DNA of 64,000 nt from Rhodococcus sp. WMMA185 (GTDB lineage Bacteria > Actinomycetota > Actinomycetes > Mycobacteriales > Mycobacteriaceae). The position numbers and the translations under genes were made by a program. Below the pieces are notes generated by a model, which did no database searches, was not told the origin of the DNA, and saw only the letters and a program-made list of their open reading frames with translations. Each line of letters opens with the position of its first letter. Positions within the stretch are counted from its first letter, which is position 1. The stretch is from NCBI RefSeq assembly GCF_001767395.1, contig NZ_CP017014.1:2426501-2490500 (forward strand), in the 5' to 3' direction. Positions 56,978 to 64,000 of the stretch are shown here, piece by piece.

Positions 56978-58126
56978 ATGAAGATCAAGTCACTGACCAC
57001 TTTCGCCGTGCCACCGAGATGGCTGTTCCTACGGATCGAGACGGACGACGGTGTGGTCGGCTGGGGTGAGCCGGTCCTCGAAGGCCGAGCAGCTTCGGTC
57101 GCCGCCGCTGTCGAGGAACTGTCCGACTATCTGATCGGCCAGGACCCGACCCAGATCGAAGACCTGTGGACGATCATGTACCGCTCCGGTTTCTATCGTG
57201 GCGGGGGCATCCATATGAGCGCCCTGGCCGGGATAGACCAGGCGTTGTGGGACATCAAAGGCAAGGCCCTCGGCCTACCGGCATACGAGCTTCTCGGAGG
57301 ACGCGTCCGGGACCGGATCAAGGTGTATTCCTGGATCGGCGGCGACCGTCCCTCCGAGACCGCGAAAGCCGCGCGCGAGGTGGTCGACCGCGGCTTCACC
57401 GCAGTCAAGATGAACGGCACCGAAGAACTGCAGTACCTCGACTCCTGGGAGAAGGTCGACCGGTGCCTGGCCAACGTCGCAGCGGTACGCGATGCGGTCG
57501 GCCCGAACATCGGCATCGGCGTCGACTTCCACGGCCGAGTGCACAAGCCGATGGCCAAGGTGCTACTGCGTGAACTCGAGCCGTTCCGGCTGATGTTCGT
57601 GGAGGAGCCGGTGCTCTCCGAGCACGTCGACGGTTTCATCGACCTGCTGCGACAGTCGCCGATCCCGATTGCACTCGGCGAAAGATTGTATTCGCGTTGG
57701 GATTTCAAAACGGTCCTTGCATCCGGAGCAGTCGACGTCATACAGCCCGACCCGTCTCATTGTGGCGGCATCACCGAATCCCGGAAGATCGCGAGCATGG
57801 CCGAGGCCTATGACGTGGCCCTCGCGCTGCACTGCCCCCTCGGGCCGATCGCCCTGGCGAGTTGCCTACAGATCGACGCCGGCTGCTACAACGCCACAAT
57901 CCAGGAACAGAGCCTGGGCATTCACTACAACACCTCGAACGATCTGCTCGACTACCTCGTCGACCCCTCCGTATTCACCTACGCGGACGGCCAGGTCCGA
58001 ATCCCGACCGGACCCGGACTCGGCATCGAGGTCAACGAAGAGTACGTGGTCGAGCGGGCGGCCGAGGGACACCGCTGGCGCAACCCGGTCTGGCGGCACA
58101 GCGACGGATCCTTCGCGGAGTGGTGA
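56978..58126 (+). CDS. dgoD: D-galactonate dehydratase
   Basis: A 382-residue enolase-superfamily enzyme, the same length as E. coli DgoD, converting D-galactonate to 2-keto-3-deoxygalactonate. Metal ligands and catalytic groups are visible in [24 protein letters not shown] and [13 protein letters not shown], with the general acid in [15 protein letters not shown]. The near-identity of pattern to DgoD rather than RspA is inferred from the gene neighbourhood as well. Confidence 0.94.
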   Translation: MKIKSLTTFAVPPRWLFLRIETDDGVVGWGEPVLEGRAASVAAAVEELSDYLIGQDPTQIEDLWTIMYRSGFYRGGGIHMSALAGIDQALWDIKGKALGLPAYELLGGRVRDRIKVYSWIGGDRPSETAKAAREVVDRGFTAVKMNGTEELQYLDSWEKVDRCLANVAAVRDAVGPNIGIGVDFHGRVHKPMAKVLLRELEPFRLMFVEEPVLSEHVDGFIDLLRQSPIPIALGERLYSRWDFKTVLASGAVDVIQPDPSHCGGITESRKIASMAEAYDVALALHCPLGPIALASCLQIDAGCYNATIQEQSLGIHYNTSNDLLDYLVDPSVFTYADGQVRIPTGPGLGIEVNEEYVVERAAEGHRWRNPVWRHSDGSFAEW

Positions 58127-58131
58127 GGGCG

Positions 58132-59445
58132 ATGACGCAGACCCAGACGAGCTATCGCTCCAGCCCGGTTGCCGCGCAGGCATCGAAGGCGCGTGCCCTG
58201 ATCGCGGTGATGTTGTTCGTTACCGTCGTCATCAACTACATGGACCGGGCCAATCTTTCTATCGCATTGCCCGCGATCAGCGACGAAATGGCTCTCTCCA
58301 CGGCCCAGCAGGGGCTGCTGCTGTCCGCTTTCGGCTGGACGTATGCAGCGCTGCAGATTCCTGGGGGATGGCTCGTCGACCGCATACCCCCGCGAGTGCT
58401 CTACCCCGCGTGCCTCATCCTGTGGTCGGTCGCGACCGCCTTCATGGGGATCCTGGGCGGTTTCGTGGCGCTCATCGCGCTGCGACTCCTGGTCGGCGTG
58501 TTCGAGGCCCCCGCCTACCCCATCAACAACCGCGTTGCGACTACCTGGTATCCCGAGCGTGAACGTGCGACGGTGATCGGCTTCTACACTTCAGGGCAGT
58601 TCATCGGTCTGGCCCTACTGACTCCGTTCCTGGCCTGGCTGCAGTCCGTGCTGTCATGGCACTGGGTGTTCATCGTGACCGGCGCGATCGGCATCGTTTG
58701 GGGCGTCATCTGGTACGTCGTCTACCGTGAACCGACCGACTCGCGGGCGAACGAGGCCGAAATCGAACTGATCCGCGACGGCGGCGGGCTCGTGGATCTC
58801 GAGCACAAGCAGCAACCCCAACGTCCCGCCGTGACCCGCAGCGACGTCGCCACCGTTCTCGGCCGCCGCAAGCTGTGGGGGATCTACCTGGGACAGTTCT
58901 GCCTCACGTCGACCCTGTGGTTCTTCCTTACCTGGTTCCCGACGTACCTCGTCGACTACCGGGGAATGGACTACATCGAATCCGGATTCCTGGTCTCTCT
59001 ACCGTTCGTCGCGGCACTGATCGGCGTGCTGTTCTCCGGAGCATTCTCCGATTTCCTGCTCCGGAACGGGGTATCTCTGGGTGCCGCTCGCAAGGGACCG
59101 ATCATCGTGGGGCTCTTGCTCACCGTCACAATGCTCGGCGCCAACTTCACCGACTCGACCGCTCTGGTGATCGTGTTCCTGTCCATCGCGTTCTTCGGCA
59201 ACGGGCTCGCCTCGATCACGTGGTCGCTGGTGTCCGCACTCGCGCCGGAGCGATTGCTCGGGCTCACCGGTGGAATGTTCAACTTCATCGGCAACCTGTC
59301 GTCGATCGCCACGCCCATCGTCATCGGCCTGCTGGTCAGCGACAAGAGCTTCGCGCCCGGATTCGTCTACATGACCGTGGTGACCGCGCTCGGGATCGCC
59401 GCGTACATCTTCCTCGTCGGACGAGTGGAGCGCGTGCAGGGCTGA
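58132..59445 (+). CDS. dgoT: MFS galactonate transporter-like permease (anion:cation symporter family)
   Basis: A 437-residue MFS carrier with twelve helices. NYMDRANLSIALPAIS is the signature of the ACS family containing DgoT and other hexonate carriers; PGGWLVDRIPPRVL is the loop 2-3 motif. The ATG at 58132 lies six bases after dgoD, so it is the operon's last gene and presumably imports D-galactonate. It ends 12 bases from the convergent thioredoxin gene. Confidence 0.9.
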   Translation: MTQTQTSYRSSPVAAQASKARALIAVMLFVTVVINYMDRANLSIALPAISDEMALSTAQQGLLLSAFGWTYAALQIPGGWLVDRIPPRVLYPACLILWSVATAFMGILGGFVALIALRLLVGVFEAPAYPINNRVATTWYPERERATVIGFYTSGQFIGLALLTPFLAWLQSVLSWHWVFIVTGAIGIVWGVIWYVVYREPTDSRANEAEIELIRDGGGLVDLEHKQQPQRPAVTRSDVATVLGRRKLWGIYLGQFCLTSTLWFFLTWFPTYLVDYRGMDYIESGFLVSLPFVAALIGVLFSGAFSDFLLRNGVSLGAARKGPIIVGLLLTVTMLGANFTDSTALVIVFLSIAFFGNGLASITWSLVSALAPERLLGLTGGMFNFIGNLSSIATPIVIGLLVSDKSFAPGFVYMTVVTALGIAAYIFLVGRVERVQG

Positions 59446-59457
59446 TCCGGTGTGGCC

Positions 59458-60426
59458 TCAGTACAGCGCCGCAGCCAGCTTCCGGCGTGCTGTCATGACA
59501 ACGGGTTCGGCAGGGTCGAACAGTTCGAACAGTTCCAGCAGATGAGTCCGCGCTCGGGTCTTGTCGTCCCCTGCGCTGCGGGCGACGAATGCTATGAGAC
59601 GGGCGAATGCCGCATCGGGAGCCTGTGAGTAGACCTCGACGTCGGCTGCACGAAGTTGCGCCTCGAGATCGTCCGGGGCGGCGTCTGCGGCGGACACGGC
59701 ATCGGGATCGACTGACTGCACCCGGGCCAGGAAGCGCACCTGGCGGATCGCACCCAACGCCTGCGCATTGGCGGGTTCCTCGTCGAGGATCTTCTGGAAC
59801 TCGGCTTCCGCGGCGGCCAGGTCACCTCCGTCAAGCGCGGCCTCCGCGGCGACGAAGCGTGGGTCTTCGGGCTCCGGTTCGTCCGTCTCGCCCGCACCGG
59901 CAGGCGGACCGGACAGCTTTCCAGCGACAGCCTGCGCGATCGCGGCAAGCCACTGACGCAACTGCGGCTCTGGCTGCACGCCCTGGAAGTCGGCGAGAGG
60001 TTGTCCGGCGGCGATCGCGACCACCGTCGGAACGGACTGAACGCCGAATGCCTGTGCAATTCGAGGGTTGGCATCGACGTCCACCTTCGCGAGCACCCAT
60101 GTGCCGCCCGCCTCGAGTGCCAACTTCTCGAGCAGTGGCGAGAGTTGCTTGCACGGCTCGCACCAGGTGGCCCAGAGATCGACGATGACGGGGACCTGCT
60201 GAGAGCGAACGAGGACCTCTGCCTCGAATGTGGCTTCGGTGACATCGACGACTGGCTGCAGCCCCGTGCCATTAGCGGCCGCCGGTGCGCCGCCATCACC
60301 GGTCGGTGGCGTCGACGGCGGCGGGGCTGCCGCGCGCTCCTTGAGTGCGGAGAGGTCGACGGCCCCGGACATGGCTGCGGCCATTGCAGAGGATCGCGTT
60401 GAGGGACGAGAACCTGGTCGAGTCAC
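59458..60426 (-). CDS. Thioredoxin-domain and TPR protein (YbbN/CnoX-like, Rv1324-like)
   Basis: A 322-residue protein. The thioredoxin domain (about residues 60-170) contains WATWCEPCKQLSPLLEKLA with CEPC; the M. tuberculosis counterpart, as I recall it, lacks this pair, so the domain here may be redox-active. The C-terminal half is TPR-like (EAALDGGDLAAAEAEFQKIL, RTHLLELFELFDPAEP), as in the CnoX/YbbN chaperones. GTG at 60426 gives VTRPGSRP; the N-terminus up to residue 50 is Ala/Pro-rich and disordered. Leftward and convergent with dgoT. Confidence 0.88.
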   Translation of the reverse strand: MTRPGSRPSTRSSAMAAAMSGAVDLSALKERAAAPPPSTPPTGDGGAPAAANGTGLQPVVDVTEATFEAEVLVRSQQVPVIVDLWATWCEPCKQLSPLLEKLALEAGGTWVLAKVDVDANPRIAQAFGVQSVPTVVAIAAGQPLADFQGVQPEPQLRQWLAAIAQAVAGKLSGPPAGAGETDEPEPEDPRFVAAEAALDGGDLAAAEAEFQKILDEEPANAQALGAIRQVRFLARVQSVDPDAVSAADAAPDDLEAQLRAADVEVYSQAPDAAFARLIAFVARSAGDDKTRARTHLLELFELFDPAEPVVMTARRKLAAALY

Positions 60427-60514
60427 GTTCACCAGTTTGTCACGATTCGCGCACGCACCGGAATGCGGGCCGGGCAATCGGGGCGAAACGTGCGGGTCGG
60501 CCTCGGTACCGGGC

Positions 60515-60877
60515 TCAGGCGAGTGCGGCTTCGGCCTCCGAGGCACTCGGCGCGGAGAGCTCCGCCATCTGGCCGTTGCGTACGGCCCAGACCTCGAAGA
60601 CGACCGTGCCGAAGGGCGGGATACTCGCGAAGAGTGCCCAGAAGCTGGTGAGCGGGGTCCAGCTCAGTTTGCGGGCGGTCCACAACGCGATCAGCACGTA
60701 CACAATGAACACACCACCATGGATGGGTCCGAAGATCTTCACACCGATCTCGTTGCTCTCGGCAGGGAGGTATTTGAAGGCCATGCCGACGAGAAGGCCC
60801 AGCCAGGTGATTGCCTCCGCAATCGCGACAAATCGGAAGCGCTTGGCCGTGGTACCGAGATCGAGAGGGTTCGCCAT
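60515..60877 (-). CDS. DUF3817 membrane protein, second copy
   Basis: A 120-residue protein with three transmembrane helices: FRFVAIAEAITWLGLLVGMA, IHGGVFIVYVLIALWTARKL and TSFWALFASIPPFGTVVFEVW. Same family as the gene at 34085 but clearly divergent. Ends with an Ala/Glu-rich tail. No function known. Confidence 0.85.
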   Translation of the reverse strand: MANPLDLGTTAKRFRFVAIAEAITWLGLLVGMAFKYLPAESNEIGVKIFGPIHGGVFIVYVLIALWTARKLSWTPLTSFWALFASIPPFGTVVFEVWAVRNGQMAELSAPSASEAEAALA

Positions 60878-61036
60878 GGCAGTTATTGTGCCCGACCATC
60901 GAACACAGTCCGCAGTAGAGTGCTAGATACCACACGATCCGATCGGCTGTGGACTCGTCCGCGTGCAGTACGGTCCGCTGCGCCGAAGTCACATCCCGAT
61001 GAGAACTACTGAGACGACAACGATAGCGTCGGAAAC

Positions 61037-61507
61037 ATGACCCAGTCCTCCCCGGCTCACATCCCGTCACCCCTGTCTTCGGACCTGGTGGTCGCCATCG
61101 ACCACGTGGGCATCGCGGTCCCCGACCTCGATGTCGCCATCTCGTGGTACACCGAGCACCTCGGCATGGTGCCCGTACACGAGGAGGTGAACGAGGACCA
61201 GGGCGTGCGCGAGGCGATGCTCAGGGTTGCCGGCTCGTCCGATGACAGCACGTTGGTGCAACTGCTCGCACCGCTCGATGAGAACTCGACCATCGCCAAG
61301 TTCATCGACCGTCGTGGTCCCGGACTGCAGCAATTCGCGTACCGCGTCACGGACATCGACGCCCTCTCCGCTCAGCTTCGCGATCGCGGCGTCCGGCTGC
61401 TGTATGACGCTCCCCGCCGCGGGACCGCCAACTCGAAGATCAACTTCATCCACCCGAAGGACGCCGGCGGCGTTCTCATCGAACTTGTCGAGCCGACCGC
61501 CCATTGA
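61037..61507 (+). CDS. mce: Methylmalonyl-CoA epimerase
   Basis: A 156-residue vicinal-oxygen-chelate enzyme interconverting (R)- and (S)-methylmalonyl-CoA. AIDHVGIAVPDLDVAISWY supplies the first metal His, GPGLQQFAYRVTDIDALSAQ and KINFIHPKDAGGVLIELVEP the others with the terminal Glu. This links propionyl-CoA metabolism to the TCA cycle and to methyl-branched lipids. ATG with TAGCGT seven bases upstream (61024-61029). Confidence 0.94.
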   Translation: MTQSSPAHIPSPLSSDLVVAIDHVGIAVPDLDVAISWYTEHLGMVPVHEEVNEDQGVREAMLRVAGSSDDSTLVQLLAPLDENSTIAKFIDRRGPGLQQFAYRVTDIDALSAQLRDRGVRLLYDAPRRGTANSKINFIHPKDAGGVLIELVEPTAH

Positions 61508-61587
61508 CAGGCTGCGTGGTCAGCTCGCTGTAGGCCTCAACGTAGGCACGGAGACACGCTCCACTTTTGCCAGGTAGATTTGCATCC

Positions 61588-62634
61588 ATGTCAAACGAGC
61601 TGGACCGTGATGCGATCTCTCTTCCCTTCTCCATAGTGCGTAAGGGGTTCGACCGGGACGAGGTGCGCAACTACTTCGAGCGATTCGACGCAGAACTCCG
61701 CGTCACTGCGGCCGATCGCGATGCGGCATCGGCTCAGGCGCGAGATCTCGCCAAACAGCTCGAGGATTCGCGCGACGAGATCGACGAACTCCGCAAGGAC
61801 GTCGATCGCCTGTCCGTCCCCCCGACCACCGCCGAGGGAATGAGTGACCGCATTTCGCGGATGCTCCGCCTTGCGTCGGACGAAGCTTCCGAGGTGCGCG
61901 CGAAGGCTGAAGCCGAGGCTGCCGAGACGGTCTCTGTCGCAGAGCAGGAAGCCGCACAACTCCGCGGCCACTACGAGTCACTTATCGCGGAGCTAGAGGA
62001 TCGCCGACGCGCTCTCGAGGTTCAGCATGAGCAGACGATGACGAAAGCTCGCACGGAGGCTGCGAGAATCGTCGCCGCTGCTCAATCCGAACGTGATCGC
62101 CTGAACGCCGAGGCCGAACTGCGCCGGTCGCAAGTACAGGACGACTTCGATCGCACGATGGCCGACCGACGGCAGAAGGCGGTCGCCGAAGCCAACGAAC
62201 TCGAGAGAACCAGCAAGGCCGACGCGCATCGACGCGTCACTGAAGCGACGCGCGAAGCGGAGCGCAGGCTGCAGGTAGCCACCGACCAGTCGGAGCGCAA
62301 GATCACCCATGCGAAGGAACTCACGGAGGAGCTTCGCGTACTTCGTGGTCGGATCCTGGCTCAGCTCCTTGGCATTCGAGGTCAACTCGAGTCCGTTCCC
62401 GCCATGTTGGCCTCCGTGAACCGGGAAAGCGAACTCCTCGATGCACCGAACGAGGACGTGCCGCACTCCTCGACGAGCGAGCAATCGGGCAACGGCTCCA
62501 AGCCGGCAGCGGGGCCCGATTCGGATAGCACTCAGGGCCAGAACTCTGAGAACGACTCCGCCGCGGACGCCGCGAGCCCATCCCCGGACGAGAAGAGCTC
62601 AGGAGAGCAGCAGAGCGTCCCCACAGGACACTAG
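61588..62634 (+). CDS. DivIVA-domain coiled-coil protein
   Basis: A 348-residue protein. The N-terminus ISLPFSIVRKGFDRDEVRNYF is the DivIVA membrane-targeting motif; a long coiled coil fills about residues 40-260, rich in Ala, Glu and Arg, and the last 80 residues are a Ser/Glu/Asp-rich disordered tail. Related actinobacterial proteins (Wag31, SepIVA) organise polar growth and septation; this one is longer and neither, so a scaffold role is inferred. TAGATT lies seven bases before the ATG (61575-61580). Convergent overlap of four bases with the next gene. Confidence 0.87.
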   Translation: MSNELDRDAISLPFSIVRKGFDRDEVRNYFERFDAELRVTAADRDAASAQARDLAKQLEDSRDEIDELRKDVDRLSVPPTTAEGMSDRISRMLRLASDEASEVRAKAEAEAAETVSVAEQEAAQLRGHYESLIAELEDRRRALEVQHEQTMTKARTEAARIVAAAQSERDRLNAEAELRRSQVQDDFDRTMADRRQKAVAEANELERTSKADAHRRVTEATREAERRLQVATDQSERKITHAKELTEELRVLRGRILAQLLGIRGQLESVPAMLASVNRESELLDAPNEDVPHSSTSEQSGNGSKPAAGPDSDSTQGQNSENDSAADAASPSPDEKSSGEQQSVPTGH

Positions 62635-62957
62635 GACCACCTGCGCGTCAGCCCCCGGGTGCCGCGTCCTGACCAGCACCCAGTGTGCCAGTGCCTGCGG
62701 TCTTCGCCATTGCCGTATTCCGCGGGCCAGGCGACGAGGTGGGCCACACCCGGCCGGATCTCGTGGTCACACCCGGGGCACCGGTACGACTTGGTCGCTC
62801 GCGCCCCAGGAATGCTGCGCACCATGTAGCTCTGGTCTCGGGCACCCGCCGGACCGGGTTCCTGCCGCATCAACGCACCGCCGAACAGTGAGCCCTCGGA
62901 GTTCTTCGGGGGCTCACTGCGGCGCGAGTTCTTCCGCTGCGGTTTACGACGGGGCAC
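62631..62957 (-). CDS. Small basic protein with Cys/His zinc-ribbon-like motif
   Basis: A 108-residue protein: a very basic N-terminus (VPRRKPQRKNSRRSEPPKNS), then SYRCPGCDHEIRPGVAHLVAW and HWHTGCW, giving a CxxC...HxHxxC set suited to one zinc ion. Annotated in many actinobacteria only as a hypothetical or ATP/GTP-binding protein, and usually next to nucS, as here. It may bind nucleic acid. GTG start with TAGGCT six bases upstream (plus-strand 62964-62969). Confidence 0.8.
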   Translation of the reverse strand: MPRRKPQRKNSRRSEPPKNSEGSLFGGALMRQEPGPAGARDQSYMVRSIPGARATKSYRCPGCDHEIRPGVAHLVAWPAEYGNGEDRRHWHTGCWSGRGTRGLTRRWS

Positions 62958-62973
62958 GAATCCAGCCTATTAC

Positions 62974-63648
62974 TCAGAAGAGCCGGAACTCGGCACTGTC
63001 GGTACCGCGCAGCGACTCGTAGTCGAGCACCAGGCACCGAATCCCCCGGTCGGTAGCAAGAGTCCGAGCCTGCGGCTTGATCTGCTGGGCCGCGAAGACG
63101 CCGGTGACCGGCGCCAGCAGCGGATCCCGGTTGAGCAGTTCAAGATAGCGCGTGAGCTGCTCCACGCCGTCGATGTCGCCTCGCCGCTTGATCTCGACGG
63201 CCACAGATTCCCCGTCGGCATTTCGGCACAGCAGATCCACGGGTCCGATCGCAGTCATGTACTCCCGGCGTACAAGCGTGTAACCGGCGCCGAGGGTTTC
63301 GACATGCTCGGCAAGCAACTCTTGCAGGTGGGCCTCGACACCATCTTTGACAAGGCCCGGATCTACGCCGAGTTCGTGGCTCGAGTCATGCTCGATCTCG
63401 TCGATAGTGATCCGCAGTTCCTCGCCGGCCTTGTTGGTGACGAGCCACAGAGCGCTGCCATCTTCCGTCGAATCTTCGACCAGCCAGCAGGGCGGGCTCA
63501 TCCAGTTCAGCGGCTTGTAGGCGCGGTCGTCGGCATGAATGCTGACGGACCCGTCTGCCTTGATCAGTAGTAGTCGACGAGCAAATGGCAAGTGGGCCGT
63601 CAAACGACCTACGTAGTCGACTCGGCATCGAGCAATCACTAGGCGCAC
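62974..63648 (-). CDS. nucS: Mismatch-specific endonuclease NucS (EndoMS)
   Basis: A 224-residue nuclease of the non-canonical mismatch repair system of actinobacteria, which lack MutS/MutL. The N-terminal domain ([40 protein letters not shown]) binds DNA; the C-terminal RecB-like nuclease shows [20 protein letters not shown] with Asp, Glu and Lys, and the terminal EFRLF binds the beta clamp. GTG start with TAGGGT six bases upstream. Confidence 0.95.
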   Translation of the reverse strand: MRLVIARCRVDYVGRLTAHLPFARRLLLIKADGSVSIHADDRAYKPLNWMSPPCWLVEDSTEDGSALWLVTNKAGEELRITIDEIEHDSSHELGVDPGLVKDGVEAHLQELLAEHVETLGAGYTLVRREYMTAIGPVDLLCRNADGESVAVEIKRRGDIDGVEQLTRYLELLNRDPLLAPVTGVFAAQQIKPQARTLATDRGIRCLVLDYESLRGTDSAEFRLF

Positions 63649-63827
63649 CTGGTCACCCTAAGGGATCACACTGACACGTCTCGAATGACAACGGGCAGGC
63701 CGCGGGAGAACCATGATACCGTCACTGTCTCGCCAGAACGCCGACAGGGAACATTCGGCCCGGACGTCCGGGACGAGGATGCGGCCGATCGGTTGCAAGA
63801 CATCAAGGCGGACTTCGACATCGATCG

Positions 63828-64000
63828 TCAGTGGGCCGAGGTGCCGTCCGGCATGGTGGCCTCGGTCAGATCGGCACCGTCTAGAACAGCGGTCACGATG
63901 TTCGCCCCGGTCAGGTTCGCTTTCCCCAGGTAGGCGCTGATCAGGATGGCGCCGCTCAAGTCGGCGTCACCGAGATATGCGCCGGTCATGTACGCGCCAG
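63828..64000 (-). CDS. Pentapeptide-repeat protein, C-terminal end only
   Basis: The reverse strand reads GAYMTGAYLGDADLSGAIL and further A(D/N)L-type pentapeptides (KANLTGANI, GADLTEA), then TMPDGTSAH and a stop at 63828-63830. This is the C-terminal part of a right-handed quadrilateral beta-helix protein continuing beyond the window. The MPDGT ending is common in this family. Function cannot be assigned from a fragment of 57 residues. It runs leftwards, upstream of nucS by about 180 bases. Confidence 0.85.
   Translation of the reverse strand, partial: GAYMTGAYLGDADLSGAILISAYLGKANLTGANIVTAVLDGADLTEATMPDGTSAH

Overview
High-GC actinobacterial chromosome of the mycolate-producing order Mycobacteriales, most likely Rhodococcus or a close relative such as Nocardia or Gordonia. 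The evidence is a single-chain FAS-I of about 3,100 residues with a separate AcpS, a CmrA-type mycolate reductase, an LdtMt2-type L,D-transpeptidase, the GlgE/GlgP/GlgB alpha-glucan genes, the CysM-CysO-Mec cysteine pathway and the actinobacterial mismatch nuclease NucS. Gene order, recalled from M. tuberculosis rather than searched, follows two blocks joined here: about 1-33 kb resembles Rv2507-Rv2524c, and about 33.6-63.6 kb resembles Rv1343c-Rv1321.

Layout. 1-2.4 kb: a CopD/CtaG copper and oxidase-assembly membrane protein (cut by the window edge), tRNA-Arg, and a proline-rich membrane protein. 2.7-6.1 kb: a catalase-like peroxidase and cytochrome b561 pair, an epoxide-hydrolase-like enzyme and a small membrane protein. 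6.1-11 kb: an MFS permease, then a PadR regulator, a 2,4-dienoyl-CoA reductase and CmrA. 11-15.3 kb: a GntR regulator divergent from a xylose-type ABC transporter, closed by a terminator hairpin. 15.4-19.4 kb: oligoribonuclease, tRNA-His, a small accessory island bearing two attachment-like duplications, the L,D-transpeptidase and tRNA-Lys. 19.5-23.1 kb: a DUF3618 protein, Bcp peroxiredoxin, an arsR-acr3-arsC arsenic operon and a TetR regulator. 23.1-33.5 kb: acpS, the giant fas gene and tRNA-Leu.

33.6-42.6 kb: two small membrane proteins, then the left-running genes rdgB, rph, an MBL-fold phosphodiesterase, rhomboid, cysM, cysO and mec; a secreted protein and a membrane protein; then P1 peptidase, DUF2017 and clpS. 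42.6-46.7 kb: NAD salvage (pncB, pncA) and the helicase dinG. 46.7-53.7 kb: glgP divergent from glgE-glgB. 53.7-59.4 kb: a zinc metallopeptidase lipoprotein and a complete D-galactonate catabolic operon (dgoK-dgoA-dgoD-transporter). 59.4-64 kb: a thioredoxin/TPR protein, a DUF3817 protein, methylmalonyl-CoA epimerase, a DivIVA-like coiled-coil protein, a small Cys-rich protein, nucS, and the end of a pentapeptide-repeat protein.

Most of the window is conserved housekeeping DNA. The accessory parts are the xylose transporter, the island at 16.2-17.75 kb, the ars operon and the dgo operon. The most unusual structure is that island: a 3'-end fragment of tRNA-His and a 28-bp copy of the transpeptidase gene 3' end bracket a tautomerase gene and an orphan membrane-protein gene. 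Two mini-ORFs that overlap the start codons of downstream genes, and a recurrent TANNNT box 6-8 nt before start codons that points to leaderless transcription, are also worth attention. I found no CRISPR array, insertion sequence, integrase or prophage.
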